NCBI RefSeq assembly: GCF_017874595.1
Contig: NZ_JAGILA010000005.1
Span: forward strand, 62,001-126,000
Reading direction: 5' to 3'
DNA from: Sinorhizobium kostiense
GTDB lineage: Bacteria; Pseudomonadota; Alphaproteobacteria; Rhizobiales; Rhizobiaceae
Length of the DNA stretch: 64,000 nt
The position numbers and the translations under genes are program-made. Shown here in pieces: positions 45,559 through 52,964 of this stretch. The notes under the pieces are model-generated. The model saw nothing but the letters and a program-made list of their open reading frames with translations. It ran no database searches and was not told the origin of the DNA. How positions within the stretch are numbered: position 1 is the first letter of the stretch; every line of letters starts with the position of its first letter.

Positions 45559-46818
45559 TTAGTTGAGGATGTCCTCGATCGTTTCCTTGGCATCCGTCAG
45601 CACCTCGCCGACATCCGCCTTACAGGTCAGGGCCTGCTGCACGGCGGGAAGGACAGCTTCATCGACGATTTCCTGATATTTTTCATTCATCGGCCGCCCC
45701 TGGGTCGCCGGCGCACTCAACGTCTCAAGCAGCGGCGCGAAATGTTCATATCCCGGCTTGCCGGAATAGCTGCGATAGGCGGAGTTCGTCGCGGCAAGGC
45801 CGAGCGGCGCTTCGATGCCCAATGCGTTGTTGGCGATCGCAAAGGCTATGAATTTCTTGGCTGCGTCCTTGTGCTGCGACGTCGAAGGAACAACATTGTA
45901 CCAGGGTCCCGGAATGGCGGCGATTCCGGCATCGCCCGCCAGCATCGGTGCAACGCCGACCTTGCCGCTGACCTTGGAATCCGCGGGCGTCATCTTGTAG
46001 GCGTGGGCCCAGAATTTCATCATGGCCGTCCTGCCTTGATAGAACAGGTTCTGAGCCTCGCCCCAACCGATCTCATTCACATTCTCCGGCACCGATTGAT
46101 CGGTGCAGTGCGGGGCGATATAGAATTCGAGCGCCTTCTTATGCGCTTCATTATCGATGATAACTTTGCCATCCTTGTCGAGGATCACACCGGGCGAGCC
46201 CGCCTGAAGCACATGCGCCATCCATTCTTCGGAAAAGGTGCCGATGGTGTCGGTGCCCCAGAAGTCGGTTTTGCCGTCGCCATCCGTGTCGCGGGTGAAG
46301 AACTTTGCCATGTCGCGCCATTGTTGCCAGGTCTTCGGCGGAGCAAGGGGATAGCCATACATTTCCCGGAACGCCTTCTGCTCCTCCGGTTTTTCAAAGA
46401 GGTCCTTGCGATAAAAGACGATCTCCGAATTCGCCCAGGCGGGCATTCCGATCATTTTGCCTCCAACCTGTGCGTCGGCAAGCAAAGCTGGTGGCAGATC
46501 CTTGCGAACCGCGTCGGTGAAAAGGGGTGAGAGATCCTCGACATGGCCCGCGAATTTGGCGTTCCAGACAACATCGATCGTAACAACATCGAACGCCGAT
46601 GAACCGGAGGCTATCTCGGCCGAGAACTTGTCGAATACGCCCTGGTAGGGAACGACCGTGAACTCCACCTCGATGCCGGTCTCGGCGGTGAACTTCTCGG
46701 CCACGGCCTTCTGCAGCATCTCGCCACCGCCTTCGACCAGGACATTGATGGTTTCGGCATTCGCCGGCGCCGCCATGAAGATGAGCGCAAGCGCGCTGGC
46801 TGAAAGCAAATTCTTCAT
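45559..46818 (-). CDS. Sugar ABC transporter substrate-binding protein
   Basis: A 419-residue periplasmic binding protein of the CUT1 (SBP_bac_1) type. The signal peptide is MKNLLSASALALIFMAAPANA, cut before ETINVLVEGGG. The mature part has DVVTIDVVWNAKFAGHVEDLS and SEEWMAHVLQAG, as in fructo- or malto-oligosaccharide receptors. AGGAGG stands ahead of the ATG at 46818, whereas the longer frame runs through the operators. It is the first gene of the apparent six-gene operon transcribed away from lacI. Confidence 0.95.
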   Translation of the reverse strand: MKNLLSASALALIFMAAPANAETINVLVEGGGEMLQKAVAEKFTAETGIEVEFTVVPYQGVFDKFSAEIASGSSAFDVVTIDVVWNAKFAGHVEDLSPLFTDAVRKDLPPALLADAQVGGKMIGMPAWANSEIVFYRKDLFEKPEEQKAFREMYGYPLAPPKTWQQWRDMAKFFTRDTDGDGKTDFWGTDTIGTFSEEWMAHVLQAGSPGVILDKDGKVIIDNEAHKKALEFYIAPHCTDQSVPENVNEIGWGEAQNLFYQGRTAMMKFWAHAYKMTPADSKVSGKVGVAPMLAGDAGIAAIPGPWYNVVPSTSQHKDAAKKFIAFAIANNALGIEAPLGLAATNSAYRSYSGKPGYEHFAPLLETLSAPATQGRPMNEKYQEIVDEAVLPAVQQALTCKADVGEVLTDAKETIEDILN

Positions 46819-46886
46819 AGAGATCCTCCTCTCTTTCAGTGAGGCTCTCACTCCAGCCTCCGATGAAGGCCACCATATTCGAGCCA

Positions 46887-46943
46887 TGACGACGTTGTCA
46901 ACGTCAATTGACGACGTTGTCACAAAAATTGTCGACGTTGTCA
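46887..46943. promoter_or_regulatory. Three tandem operator-like repeats for the LacI regulator
   Basis: TGACGACGTTGTCA occurs at 46887-46900 and 46909-46922, and TGTCGACGTTGTCA at 46930-46943. Each is a nearly perfect inverted repeat with the central ACGT (CG-like) typical of LacI-family operators. Centre spacing is 22 and 21 bases, so all sites face the same side of the helix. They lie in the 167-base region between the divergent binding-protein and lacI starts. Confidence 0.75.
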
Positions 46944-46985
46944 TTGCCTTGGTGTAAGACTGCTTCGGAGAGAAAGGATTCCGAT

Positions 46986-48005
46986 ATGGTCAGCATCGTC
47001 AGTGTCGCTAAAGCGGCAGGGGTATCGAACAAGACCGTGTCCCGGGTAATAAACGGCGAACCGCATGTAACCGAGGACACGCGAGAAAGAGTGGAAAAGG
47101 CCATTCGGGATCTCGGCTACATTCCCAACATGGCAGCGCGCCAAATACGCTCAAGCCGCTCCAACACGTTCGGGATTATCACCGACTATGTTTCCACGAC
47201 GCCCTATTCGGTGGATATTGTGCGCGGAATCCAGGACTGGGCCAATACGCATGGAAAAAGCATCCTGATGGCAAACTCCGGCGGATTACCCGAAAGGGAG
47301 GCGGATATCTGGAAGATGTTCCAGTCCCACCGTATAGACGGGGTGCTCTATGTGACGATGTACCACCGCGTCGTGGACCCCGAGGCCGGCGATGTCAACA
47401 TACCGACAGTAATGATCAACTGCCGGCCGCAGACGAGCGAACTCTTGCCATCCATCGAGCCTGACGATTTCCAGGGCGCCCGGGACCTCACCCAATACTT
47501 GCTTGAACGGGGACATCGAAGGATCGGCTATGTCAGGCTCAACCCGATTCTGCTCGGCGCTGAACTGCGCCTCGATGCCTTCCGCCGCACTGCGAAGGAA
47601 TTCGGCCTCGCCGAGAGCGACCTCTCCATTCGCCTTGGAATGGAAGGACCGGTCGGAGTGGAGGAGAATTATGTATTTGCGGCGGCATCCGAAATATTGC
47701 AGCAAAAGGACCGTCCAACCGCGATCATGAGCGGCAATGATGAAATGGCGATCCAAATCTATATTGCAGCTTTGACGTTGGGACTTAGAATTCCGCAGGA
47801 CGTCAGCATTGTTGGCTTTGACGATTTCAGAACCGTATCATTGGCACTCAAGCCCGAACTGACCACCGCGGCATTGCCGTACTATGATCTCGGTTTCCAA
47901 GGTGCCGAGTGGTTGAACAGCATCATTTCTGAAGAAATGGTGCGCGCGAATCGTCGTGTCATCTCGTGCAAACTTGTAGAGCGTGCATCTGTGTGTGCTC
48001 TGTAG
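46986..48005 (+). CDS. LacI family transcriptional regulator
   Basis: A 339-residue repressor with the N-terminal HTH (VSVAKAAGVSNKTVSRVING), the hinge helix region and a periplasmic-binding-protein-like effector domain (RSNTFGIITDY, AIMSGNDEMAIQIYIAA, DVSIVGFDDF). AAAGGA precedes the ATG at 46986. It is divergent from the fructan operon and sits beside three operator-like repeats, so it very likely controls the operon and itself. The effector is unknown; a fructose-containing disaccharide is a reasonable guess. Confidence 0.94.
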   Translation: MVSIVSVAKAAGVSNKTVSRVINGEPHVTEDTRERVEKAIRDLGYIPNMAARQIRSSRSNTFGIITDYVSTTPYSVDIVRGIQDWANTHGKSILMANSGGLPEREADIWKMFQSHRIDGVLYVTMYHRVVDPEAGDVNIPTVMINCRPQTSELLPSIEPDDFQGARDLTQYLLERGHRRIGYVRLNPILLGAELRLDAFRRTAKEFGLAESDLSIRLGMEGPVGVEENYVFAAASEILQQKDRPTAIMSGNDEMAIQIYIAALTLGLRIPQDVSIVGFDDFRTVSLALKPELTTAALPYYDLGFQGAEWLNSIISEEMVRANRRVISCKLVERASVCAL

Positions 48006-48049
48006 AACCGCCGGAGCGATGCCGCCCGCGATCTATCCCGTCAAGTAGC

Positions 48050-48270
48050 TTAGCTAGCCACCTGATTACGGGAACGCTTGAGCATGGAGGCCTGCCAGAA
48101 CTGGCATGGTGCAGTTGAACGGTTTGGAACCAGAACCTCCTGATCGATCCGCAAGGGCCAGTCCGGGATCTCTTCAACATCAGCCAGAGAGTAGCTGATA
48201 CTTCGCCCTCCCCTTGCTTCCCGAATGAGAATTCCGCGTCCCACGAGATCAGTCGCGCAGGGCGGTTTCC
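48050..48270 (-). pseudogene. C-terminal gene remnant, possibly Fic-type winged helix
   Basis: A minus-strand frame ending at 48050 reads ATDLVGRGILIREARGGRS, then ISYSLADVEEIPDWPL and ends RNQVAS. The ATDLVxRGILxxxxGGRSxxYSL pattern resembles the C-terminal winged-helix part of Fic/DUF4172-type proteins. There is no start or upstream domain. Assignment is tentative. Confidence 0.35.
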
Positions 48271-48344
48271 GGTGAGGTCTGCGTTAGCTTGACCCCACCT
48301 GGACGACGTTAATTTGCCCTCAAAGCCCTCGAAAAGTTGATTGA

Positions 48345-48613
48345 CGACCTTGCGCTGGCGCTTAGGCCTGCCGGGCGTCAACTACCCCTTTCACGATGCG
48401 CTCGTCACCAATTGCGGCCGCATCTGCATCTACCTCAAGAAGATCAACATCTCGACCGTGCTGGCCGGACAGAAACTCGGAATCAAGGAAGTCGACGACG
48501 GCATTTGGCCCGTCAGCCTCATGCATTATGATCTGGGATACATCGACCTGGAGCAGAGAACCTTGCAGACCATCGACAACCCTTTCGACACGAGGTTGTC
48601 ACCCATGTCTTAG
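48345..48613 (+). pseudogene. Insertion sequence transposase C-terminal remnant (IS481-like)
   Basis: The frame reads ALVTNCGRICIYLKKINIST, then VLAGQKLGIKEVDDGIW, MHYDLGYIDLEQRTLQ and ends RLSPMS. I recognise this as the C-terminal end of an IS481-like integrase-type transposase. The catalytic part is absent, and the upstream GLPGVNYP segment seems frame-shifted. Beyond the stop, CACCCATGTCTTAGGTACA and repeated ACCTATGTCTCCGGGCTGGA-like sequence look like the element's terminus. Confidence 0.6.
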
Positions 48614-48666
48614 GTACAAACTGTTACCTATGTCTCCGGGCTGGATAGGGCTGGACACTGATTTTT

Positions 48667-48743
48667 TGGTAGCGGAGGAGGGATTCGAACCCCCGACACA
48701 AGGATTATGATTCCTCTGCTCTAACCTACTGAGCTACTCCGCC
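48667..48743 (-). tRNA. tRNA with CAU anticodon (probably elongator tRNA-Met)
   Basis: A 77-base cloverleaf including the encoded CCA. The acceptor stem pairs GGCGGAG with CTCCGCT (first pair G-U), the D arm is AGCTCAGTAGGTTAGAGC, the anticodon stem is GAGGA/TCCTT with loop ATCATAA (anticodon CAT), and the T arm is CGGGGGTTCGAATCCCTC in part. A CAU anticodon can also be tRNA-Ile2; elongator Met is preferred because the overall sequence resembles rhizobial tRNA-Met. The region on its 3' side is full of insertion remnants. Confidence 0.92.
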
Positions 48744-48875
48744 GCCTGTGCCGCAAAGCTTCTCAAGCGAAGCCGTTTCGGCTGGTCGGGCGGCTTATAA
48801 GGTGCTGTTCCGGCTAGTGTCAAGCAATGTCTTCGGGAAATCGTGAACTTTTCCCGGAGAGCCGGATTGCAAGTC

Positions 48876-50072
48876 TCAGGCCGCCGCCGGCGCCTGCAGG
48901 AGCGCCTGGAGCGCTGCCTCGGCGGCGGGCTCGCGCTCGGATTTGCGGATGAAGCCGCCGCCATAGACGCGGGCGTTCTCGCCGGTACCGGAATAAAGCG
49001 CGCAGGCCTGGCCGGGCGCAACGCCCGCCTCGCCTTCGACAAGTTCGACATAAAGCCCTTCGGCGTCGCTCTTCAGCAGCGCCGGCGCCGGTTGGCGGGT
49101 GGAGCGGACCTTGGCGAAGCACTCGAAACCGCCGGCCGCCGCCGCCTGCAATTCCTCGTCCCCGAGCCAGTTGACATCGCGGAGATAGACGCGGCGCGTT
49201 TCCAGGGCCTCCTTCGGGCCGACAATGACCCGTCGCGAGCGGGCGTCGAGATAAATGACGTAGAGCGGCTCGCCGGTGGCAATGCCGATGCCGCGACGCT
49301 GACCGATCGTGTAGTGCAAAATGCCGTCATGCGTGCCGAGCACGCGCCCGTCGAGATGGACGATCTCGCCGGCGAGCGCCGCGTTCGGCTTCAGCTTGGA
49401 GACGATGTCGCTGTATTTGCCCTGCGGTACGAAGCAGATGTCCTGGCTATCGGCCTTTTTGGCGACGACGAGGCCCATCTCTTCGGCAAGCGCCCGCGTC
49501 TCGGTCTTGGAGAGACCGCCGAGAGGAAAGCGCAGATAATCGATCTGCTCCTGCGTCGTCGCAAAGAGGAAATAGCTCTGGTCTCGTTCGGCGTCCGTCG
49601 GCCGGTAGAGCGCCCGCTGACCCGCATAGCGCGGGTTCGGGCTCGGCCGCGAGCGGATATAGTGGCCGGTCGCCAGCGCGTCGGCCCCGAGTTCCCTTGC
49701 GGTCGTGAGCAGGTCGGCGAACTTGACCGTCTGGTTACAAGCGACGCAGGGGATCGGCGTCTCGCCGGCGATGTAGCTCTCGGCGAAGGGATTGATGACG
49801 GTTTCGCGGAACCGCGCCTCGTAGTCGAGGACGTAATGCGGAATGCCGAGTGTTTCCGAGACGCGGCGCGCATCGTCGATGTCCTGGCCAGCGCAGCAGG
49901 AGCCGGCGCGGTGCACCGCCGCGCCGTGATCGTAAAGCTGCAGCGTGATCCCGAGCACGTCGTAGCCCTCGCGCTTCAACAGCCCTGCCACGACGGAGGA
50001 ATCGACGCCGCCTGACATGGCAACGACGACGCGCGTATCTTCAGGCTTGCGATCAAAATCGAGACTGTTCAC
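48876..50072 (-). CDS. mnmA: tRNA-specific 2-thiouridylase MnmA
   Basis: MnmA makes the s2U34 modification of tRNA Lys, Glu and Gln. The 398-residue protein has the PP-loop SGGVDSS, the first catalytic Cys region PCVACNQ and the second in DICFVPQG, then ATGHY and the central and C-terminal domains. GTG at 50072 gives the rhizobial start ([12 protein letters not shown]) and the expected length; the 30 codons of open frame upstream are not family sequence. Sulfur is delivered by a TusA-type relay or IscS. It lies downstream of the tRNA-Met gene, with a RIME-like repeat behind its start. Confidence 0.95.
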   Translation of the reverse strand: MNSLDFDRKPEDTRVVVAMSGGVDSSVVAGLLKREGYDVLGITLQLYDHGAAVHRAGSCCAGQDIDDARRVSETLGIPHYVLDYEARFRETVINPFAESYIAGETPIPCVACNQTVKFADLLTTARELGADALATGHYIRSRPSPNPRYAGQRALYRPTDAERDQSYFLFATTQEQIDYLRFPLGGLSKTETRALAEEMGLVVAKKADSQDICFVPQGKYSDIVSKLKPNAALAGEIVHLDGRVLGTHDGILHYTIGQRRGIGIATGEPLYVIYLDARSRRVIVGPKEALETRRVYLRDVNWLGDEELQAAAAGGFECFAKVRSTRQPAPALLKSDAEGLYVELVEGEAGVAPGQACALYSGTGENARVYGGGFIRKSEREPAAEAALQALLQAPAAA

Positions 50073-50233
50073 GGGATCCAATCCGGCATCGGGGCGCGGT
50101 CTGATCTCCGCCACCGCCCCTAATCTTTGCTTGCGGCCGTAAGGCGCTTTCGCCAACGGCATTTTCCCACGGGCTTACGTGCCGCGACATATAGAAACTT
50201 GTGCTTCGCGCCGCAAGTGCGGTGCTTTCTGCA

Positions 50234-50339
50234 CTACAGCGCCGCGCGTCTTATCAGACGCGCAAAGGTCGCTGTAGCACTTTGAATCGCTGCATGTCTT
50301 TGTCCTTAAATCGAGGTCGATTTAAGGAGACATGCAGTG
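50234..50339 (+). repeat. RIME-like repeat, most complete copy
   Basis: The reference copy in this window (106 bases). The first palindrome is CTACAGCGCCGCGCGTCT...AGACGCGCAAAGGTCGCTGTAG, the link is CACTTTGAATCGC, and the second is built on TGCATGTC / GACATGCA around TCCTTAAATCGAGGTCGATT. Size and two-palindrome form match the RIME1 element described for Rhizobium and Sinorhizobium. Confidence 0.9.
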
Positions 50340-50346
50340 GGCGCCG

Positions 50347-51093
50347 TCAGATCAGCTTCATCCGCATGGCAAGGGCGATCGCCTGCATGCGGTTGACCGC
50401 GTCCAGCTTGCGGGTGGCGCTCTTGAAATAGCTCGCCACCGTATAGGCCGAGATGCCGAGGATGATGGCAATCTCATCGCTGCTCTTGCCCGCCGCCGCC
50501 CAACGCAGGCACTCGATCTCCCGGCTCGACAGTTTCTCGCGTACCAGGCCGCCGGACTCGAAGGTGCGCTCGAGACACTCGAAGGCCTGGACGAGCGCCA
50601 GATAGATCATCGCGCGCTCCGCGCCAGCCGGCTCCTCCCGCCTCCCCGAAAGCATCGTCAAGAATGGCTCGCCGGAGGTGGTATGCAGGAGCACCGCGAA
50701 GTGGCGGGCCATTTCCGGATGGAGCTGGACAGGGCGGACCGCCTCCCTCCCCTCGCCCGTTCCCGCCGCCTGCAGGAGTTCCTCCCCGCCCGTTACCGGC
50801 AGTTTCGTTCGACGCAGACGCTCGGCAAGCGGACTTTTCGGAAAGATCGCCGCCGCATCGAACTGGCGCACCAGCTCGGCAGGCCAGTTGCTGAGCACGA
50901 GGCATTCGGCAAAGCGCTGTTCCTCAGCCATGGGTAGCCGCGCGACAACAAAATGCGAGTAGCCGAAGCAGGAAATGAGCCGCCGCATCAGGTGGAGGAC
51001 CTCATATTCCGTCCGAACCGAGCCGGGTTCGACGTCGAAAAGCATGTCCAAGGCAGCCTCGCACTGCAAGGCCGGTTTGTTCGTTTCCATCAT
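50347..51093 (-). CDS. LuxR family transcriptional regulator
   Basis: A 248-residue regulator. The N-terminal ~165 residues form an autoinducer-binding-like or GAF-like domain (YSHFVVARLP), but the conserved Trp/Tyr/Asp cluster of acyl-homoserine-lactone receptors is not obvious. The C-terminal HTH is KLSSREIECLRWAAAGKSSDEIAIILGIS, ending AIALAMRMKLI. No luxI homologue is nearby, so it is an orphan, possibly not ligand-responsive. It sits next to the CtrA cluster, as I remember for S. meliloti. Two tandem ATGs start the gene. Confidence 0.88.
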   Translation of the reverse strand: MMETNKPALQCEAALDMLFDVEPGSVRTEYEVLHLMRRLISCFGYSHFVVARLPMAEEQRFAECLVLSNWPAELVRQFDAAAIFPKSPLAERLRRTKLPVTGGEELLQAAGTGEGREAVRPVQLHPEMARHFAVLLHTTSGEPFLTMLSGRREEPAGAERAMIYLALVQAFECLERTFESGGLVREKLSSREIECLRWAAAGKSSDEIAIILGISAYTVASYFKSATRKLDAVNRMQAIALAMRMKLI

Positions 51094-51470
51094 TCCAGAT
51101 GCACCGTTTCACCGGCTTCGCCGCCGGCCGACACAAGAGCTCCGCACTCGGACATTGCGCCGAAGAATGTTCGACCCGGTCATGTGGCGCCGAGCGCGGC
51201 CAGACCGGCAAGTTCCCATGCAAAACCGGGAATCCGAAGCGCACGGGTGGGCGCTCCTTCCTATGGGGGCGTCCCGTTATGCGCGATCTCACTCCGAATG
51301 AAATGTGGTAATTGCAAGGCTCCGGTGGTGAAGGCGCCCGCAAAATCCCACTTTCAAGCGGCGGAAGTGTCTCAAATTATGAACAAATTGTTCTCGGCCG
51401 CTTAGGCAAATATTAAATGTGGAAAGCTAAGGTCGGGTCCATATGGTCTTGAGTTTGTGTAGAGAGTCCC
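51094..51470. promoter_or_regulatory. Divergent promoter region between the LuxR gene and sciP
   Basis: 377 bases. It holds a perfect 6-base inverted repeat with one centre base (GAACAA A TTGTTC, 51381-51393), AT-rich sequence around 51405-51420 and GAGTC (a CcrM GANTC site) just before the sciP start. No coding sequence is recognised. Confidence 0.5.
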
Positions 51471-51746
51471 ATGACCGAAATGATGCGTCCACGCGTAAAA
51501 TATGTCATCGGCCCCGATGGCAGTCCTCTGACGATCGCGGACCTGCCGCCGGCCAACACCCGGCGCTGGGTGATCCGTAGGAAGGCCGAGGTCGTCGCAG
51601 CCGTGCGTGGCGGCCTCTTGAGCCTCGAAGAGGCATGCGAGCGTTACACCTTAACCGTCGAGGAATTCCTTTCCTGGCAATCCTCCATCAACGACCACGG
51701 TCTCGCCGGCCTGCGCACCACGCGCATCCAGCAGTATCGCCACTGA
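51471..51746 (+). CDS. sciP: SciP-type CtrA inhibitory protein (DUF1153)
   Basis: A 91-residue DUF1153 protein almost identical in pattern to SciP of Caulobacter: RPRVKYVIGPDGSPLTIADLPP, RRWVIRRKAEVVAAVRGGLL, SLEEACERYTLTVEEFLSWQ and GLAGLRTTRIQQYR. SciP binds CtrA at its target promoters and blocks RNA polymerase recruitment, closing the CtrA window in swarmer cells. An inverted helix-turn-helix binds DNA. It is followed by a terminator hairpin and lies 1.2 kb before ctrA. Confidence 0.95.
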   Translation: MTEMMRPRVKYVIGPDGSPLTIADLPPANTRRWVIRRKAEVVAAVRGGLLSLEEACERYTLTVEEFLSWQSSINDHGLAGLRTTRIQQYRH

Positions 51747-51771
51747 ATTCCCCCTCAGCAGGGCCATAGTT

Positions 51772-51812
51772 CGAAACCGGCGACTCGGGGGGTTCCTGAG
51801 CCGCCGGTTTCG
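51772..51812 (+). terminator. Terminator hairpin after sciP
   Basis: A perfect 11-base inverted repeat (CGAAACCGGCG / CGCCGGTTTCG) with a 19-base loop that contains a further CTC/GAG pairing, 25 bases after the sciP stop. A short T-rich end follows. Confidence 0.7.
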
Positions 51813-51901
51813 TTTCGGACGCTCTGTGCCGCTTGGGCCTGCGCCATTGGGACGCCGGTCGCCGCGATGATCCTGGCTCGAATAACTATCCACATGACTT
51901 A

Positions 51902-51988
51902 CTGCCATGCCTCTTCAATCGACCTCGATTGAAGGAGAAGGATGTGCAGTTCAAAATGCCACGGCGACGGTTGCGCATGGCGCTGTAC
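51902..51988 (-). repeat. RIME-like repeat, degraded
   Basis: CTGCCATGC, TCAATCGACCTCGATTGAAG, GATGTGCAGTTCAAAATGCC, CGGCGACGGTTGCGC and CGCTGTAC align in order with the inverted orientation of the copy at 50234. Many substitutions. Confidence 0.55.
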
Positions 51989-52005
51989 AAGGCCTGCAAA
52001 GGAAA

Positions 52006-52030
52006 GCCCGCTCCCGGGAAGGGGGCGGGC
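52006..52030 (-). terminator. Terminator hairpin after the fliJ-like gene
   Basis: A 10-base-pair stem (GCCCGCTCCC / GGGGGCGGGC, one G-U pair) with a 5-base loop. On the minus strand it is followed by TTTCCTTT, so it terminates transcription coming from the gene at 52069. Confidence 0.7.
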
Positions 52031-52068
52031 CTACGCATGGCCGGCAATTTCGTCTGCCCTTGGTTCTC

Positions 52069-52419
52069 TCAGGCGCGCAGCCTAGTAGCCGAGTCCCTTT
52101 CTTCCAGAGCGCTCGCCTTCTCATATTCGGCTTGCGCCTCGGCAAGAGCGAGCTCGGCTGCGTCCTGCTGCACCTTCAGCTCGCGAATGGATACCTGCAG
52201 ATTGTCGGCGCGTTGGCGGGCCGCCTTCGCGAAGGTGGGATAGGCAAAGTGCGAAGGATCGGAAATGCCAGACTTCTTCTCCTCGAAAACGATTTGGGTT
52301 TCTAGTTCCTTAGTCATTCGCTCGAACTCAGTCATCATCGTCTGAAGCTGGTTCAACTGGCGTTGCTTCTCACGAACCTGAAACTCTTTCAGGCGGACAA
52401 GGCTCTCACGTGGTTTCAT
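52069..52419 (-). CDS. FliJ-like flagellar export chaperone/regulator
   Basis: A 116-residue all-helical, coiled-coil protein (KPRESLVRLKEFQVREKQRQ, LQTMMTEFERMTKELETQI, ADNLQVSIRELKVQQDAAEL, EAQAEYEKASALEERD). This is the FliJ pattern: an antiparallel coiled coil that links the FliI ATPase to the export gate in the flagellar type III secretion system. It is divergent from ctrA, whose regulon includes flagellar genes, and this neighbourhood is conserved in alphaproteobacteria. The ATG at 52419 is the family start. The fliI gene is not in the window. Confidence 0.82.
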   Translation of the reverse strand: MKPRESLVRLKEFQVREKQRQLNQLQTMMTEFERMTKELETQIVFEEKKSGISDPSHFAYPTFAKAARQRADNLQVSIRELKVQQDAAELALAEAQAEYEKASALEERDSATRLRA

Positions 52420-52964
52420 ACGCAATACTCCCGTGGATGGCGAGACCCCGGCTACCGATCCTGCAGCGCCACGCGTCGTTCGAAACGAGCATCCAGCCAC
52501 TGCAGCATTCTCAACCTGCCGCATGTTGTTCCTGAATCGGCGCCGATTCAGGCAAGCACGCGCCAGCCCGCCATGCCGGCCCAATGAGGGCCGGAAACAA
52601 AAAACTCCTGCGGCCTTAACAAATGCCTACCGCTGGTAACCTTTCGTTTACGGGCATCGTTAATCATAGTCGCGATGATTTAAGGCTCCGTAAATGCTGA
52701 GGCATGAAATGTGGCACACGGCGCATTTGCGAGTCTGCAGAGTCGGATAGCGGCACTTCTTCAAGCATCGCATGAAGAATGCTGTTTCAGATTTACCTTT
52801 GGAATCAGGAGACTGCTAAAAATATTTAACACCTTCGATACACCTTGCCAGAGTGAATCAGAATTTGTTAACCATTTGATGGCAGCCTCCAAATCAGGCA
52901 ACGACTGGATCCGTATCGCGTAAGGGGGCCATGACGACCTTGGGCGGCGGAAAAGGGGAAGACT
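52420..52964. promoter_or_regulatory. ctrA upstream control region with CtrA boxes and GANTC sites
   Basis: 545 bases between divergent fliJ-like and ctrA genes, no coding sequence. CtrA-box-like elements (TTAA-N7-TTAA) occur at 52680-52694 (TTAA GGCTCCG TAAA, 7 of 8) and 52636-52650 (GTAA CCTTTCG TTTA, 6 of 8). Four CcrM GANTC sites cluster at 52731, 52740, 52802 and 52855. A degraded RIME-like element occupies the left part. This matches the CtrA autoregulation and methylation control known for ctrA in Caulobacter. Confidence 0.7.
52461..52555 (+). repeat. RIME-like repeat, strongly degraded
   Basis: CTGCAGCGCCACGCGTCGTT, GCCACTGCAGCATTCTCAA, GCCGCATGTTGTTCC and the palindrome TGAATCGGCGCCGATTCA follow the order of the full repeat. 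Only a distant resemblance, so this could be an unrelated palindromic element. Confidence 0.4.

Larger units (their letters stand above)
48006..48666. other. Remnant-rich region between lacI and the tRNA
   Basis: 661 bases with no intact gene. It contains a minus-strand C-terminal fragment of an unknown protein, a plus-strand transposase C-terminal fragment and what looks like the end of that insertion sequence. This is a typical scar of past insertions beside a tRNA gene. Confidence 0.7.

Noticed and set aside
48667-48743. tRNA-Ile2 (lysidine-modified CAU)
   Set aside because: The anticodon allows it, but the overall sequence resembles elongator tRNA-Met more. This is not fully excluded without comparing all CAU tRNAs of the genome.
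50347-51093. Acyl-homoserine-lactone receptor with a LuxI partner
   Set aside because: No luxI homologue in the window, and the ligand-pocket residues are not evident, so only a LuxR-type call is made.
52461-52555. Possible small RNA between fliJ-like and ctrA genes
   Set aside because: The palindromes fit a degraded RIME element better, and no promoter-plus-terminator pair encloses them.
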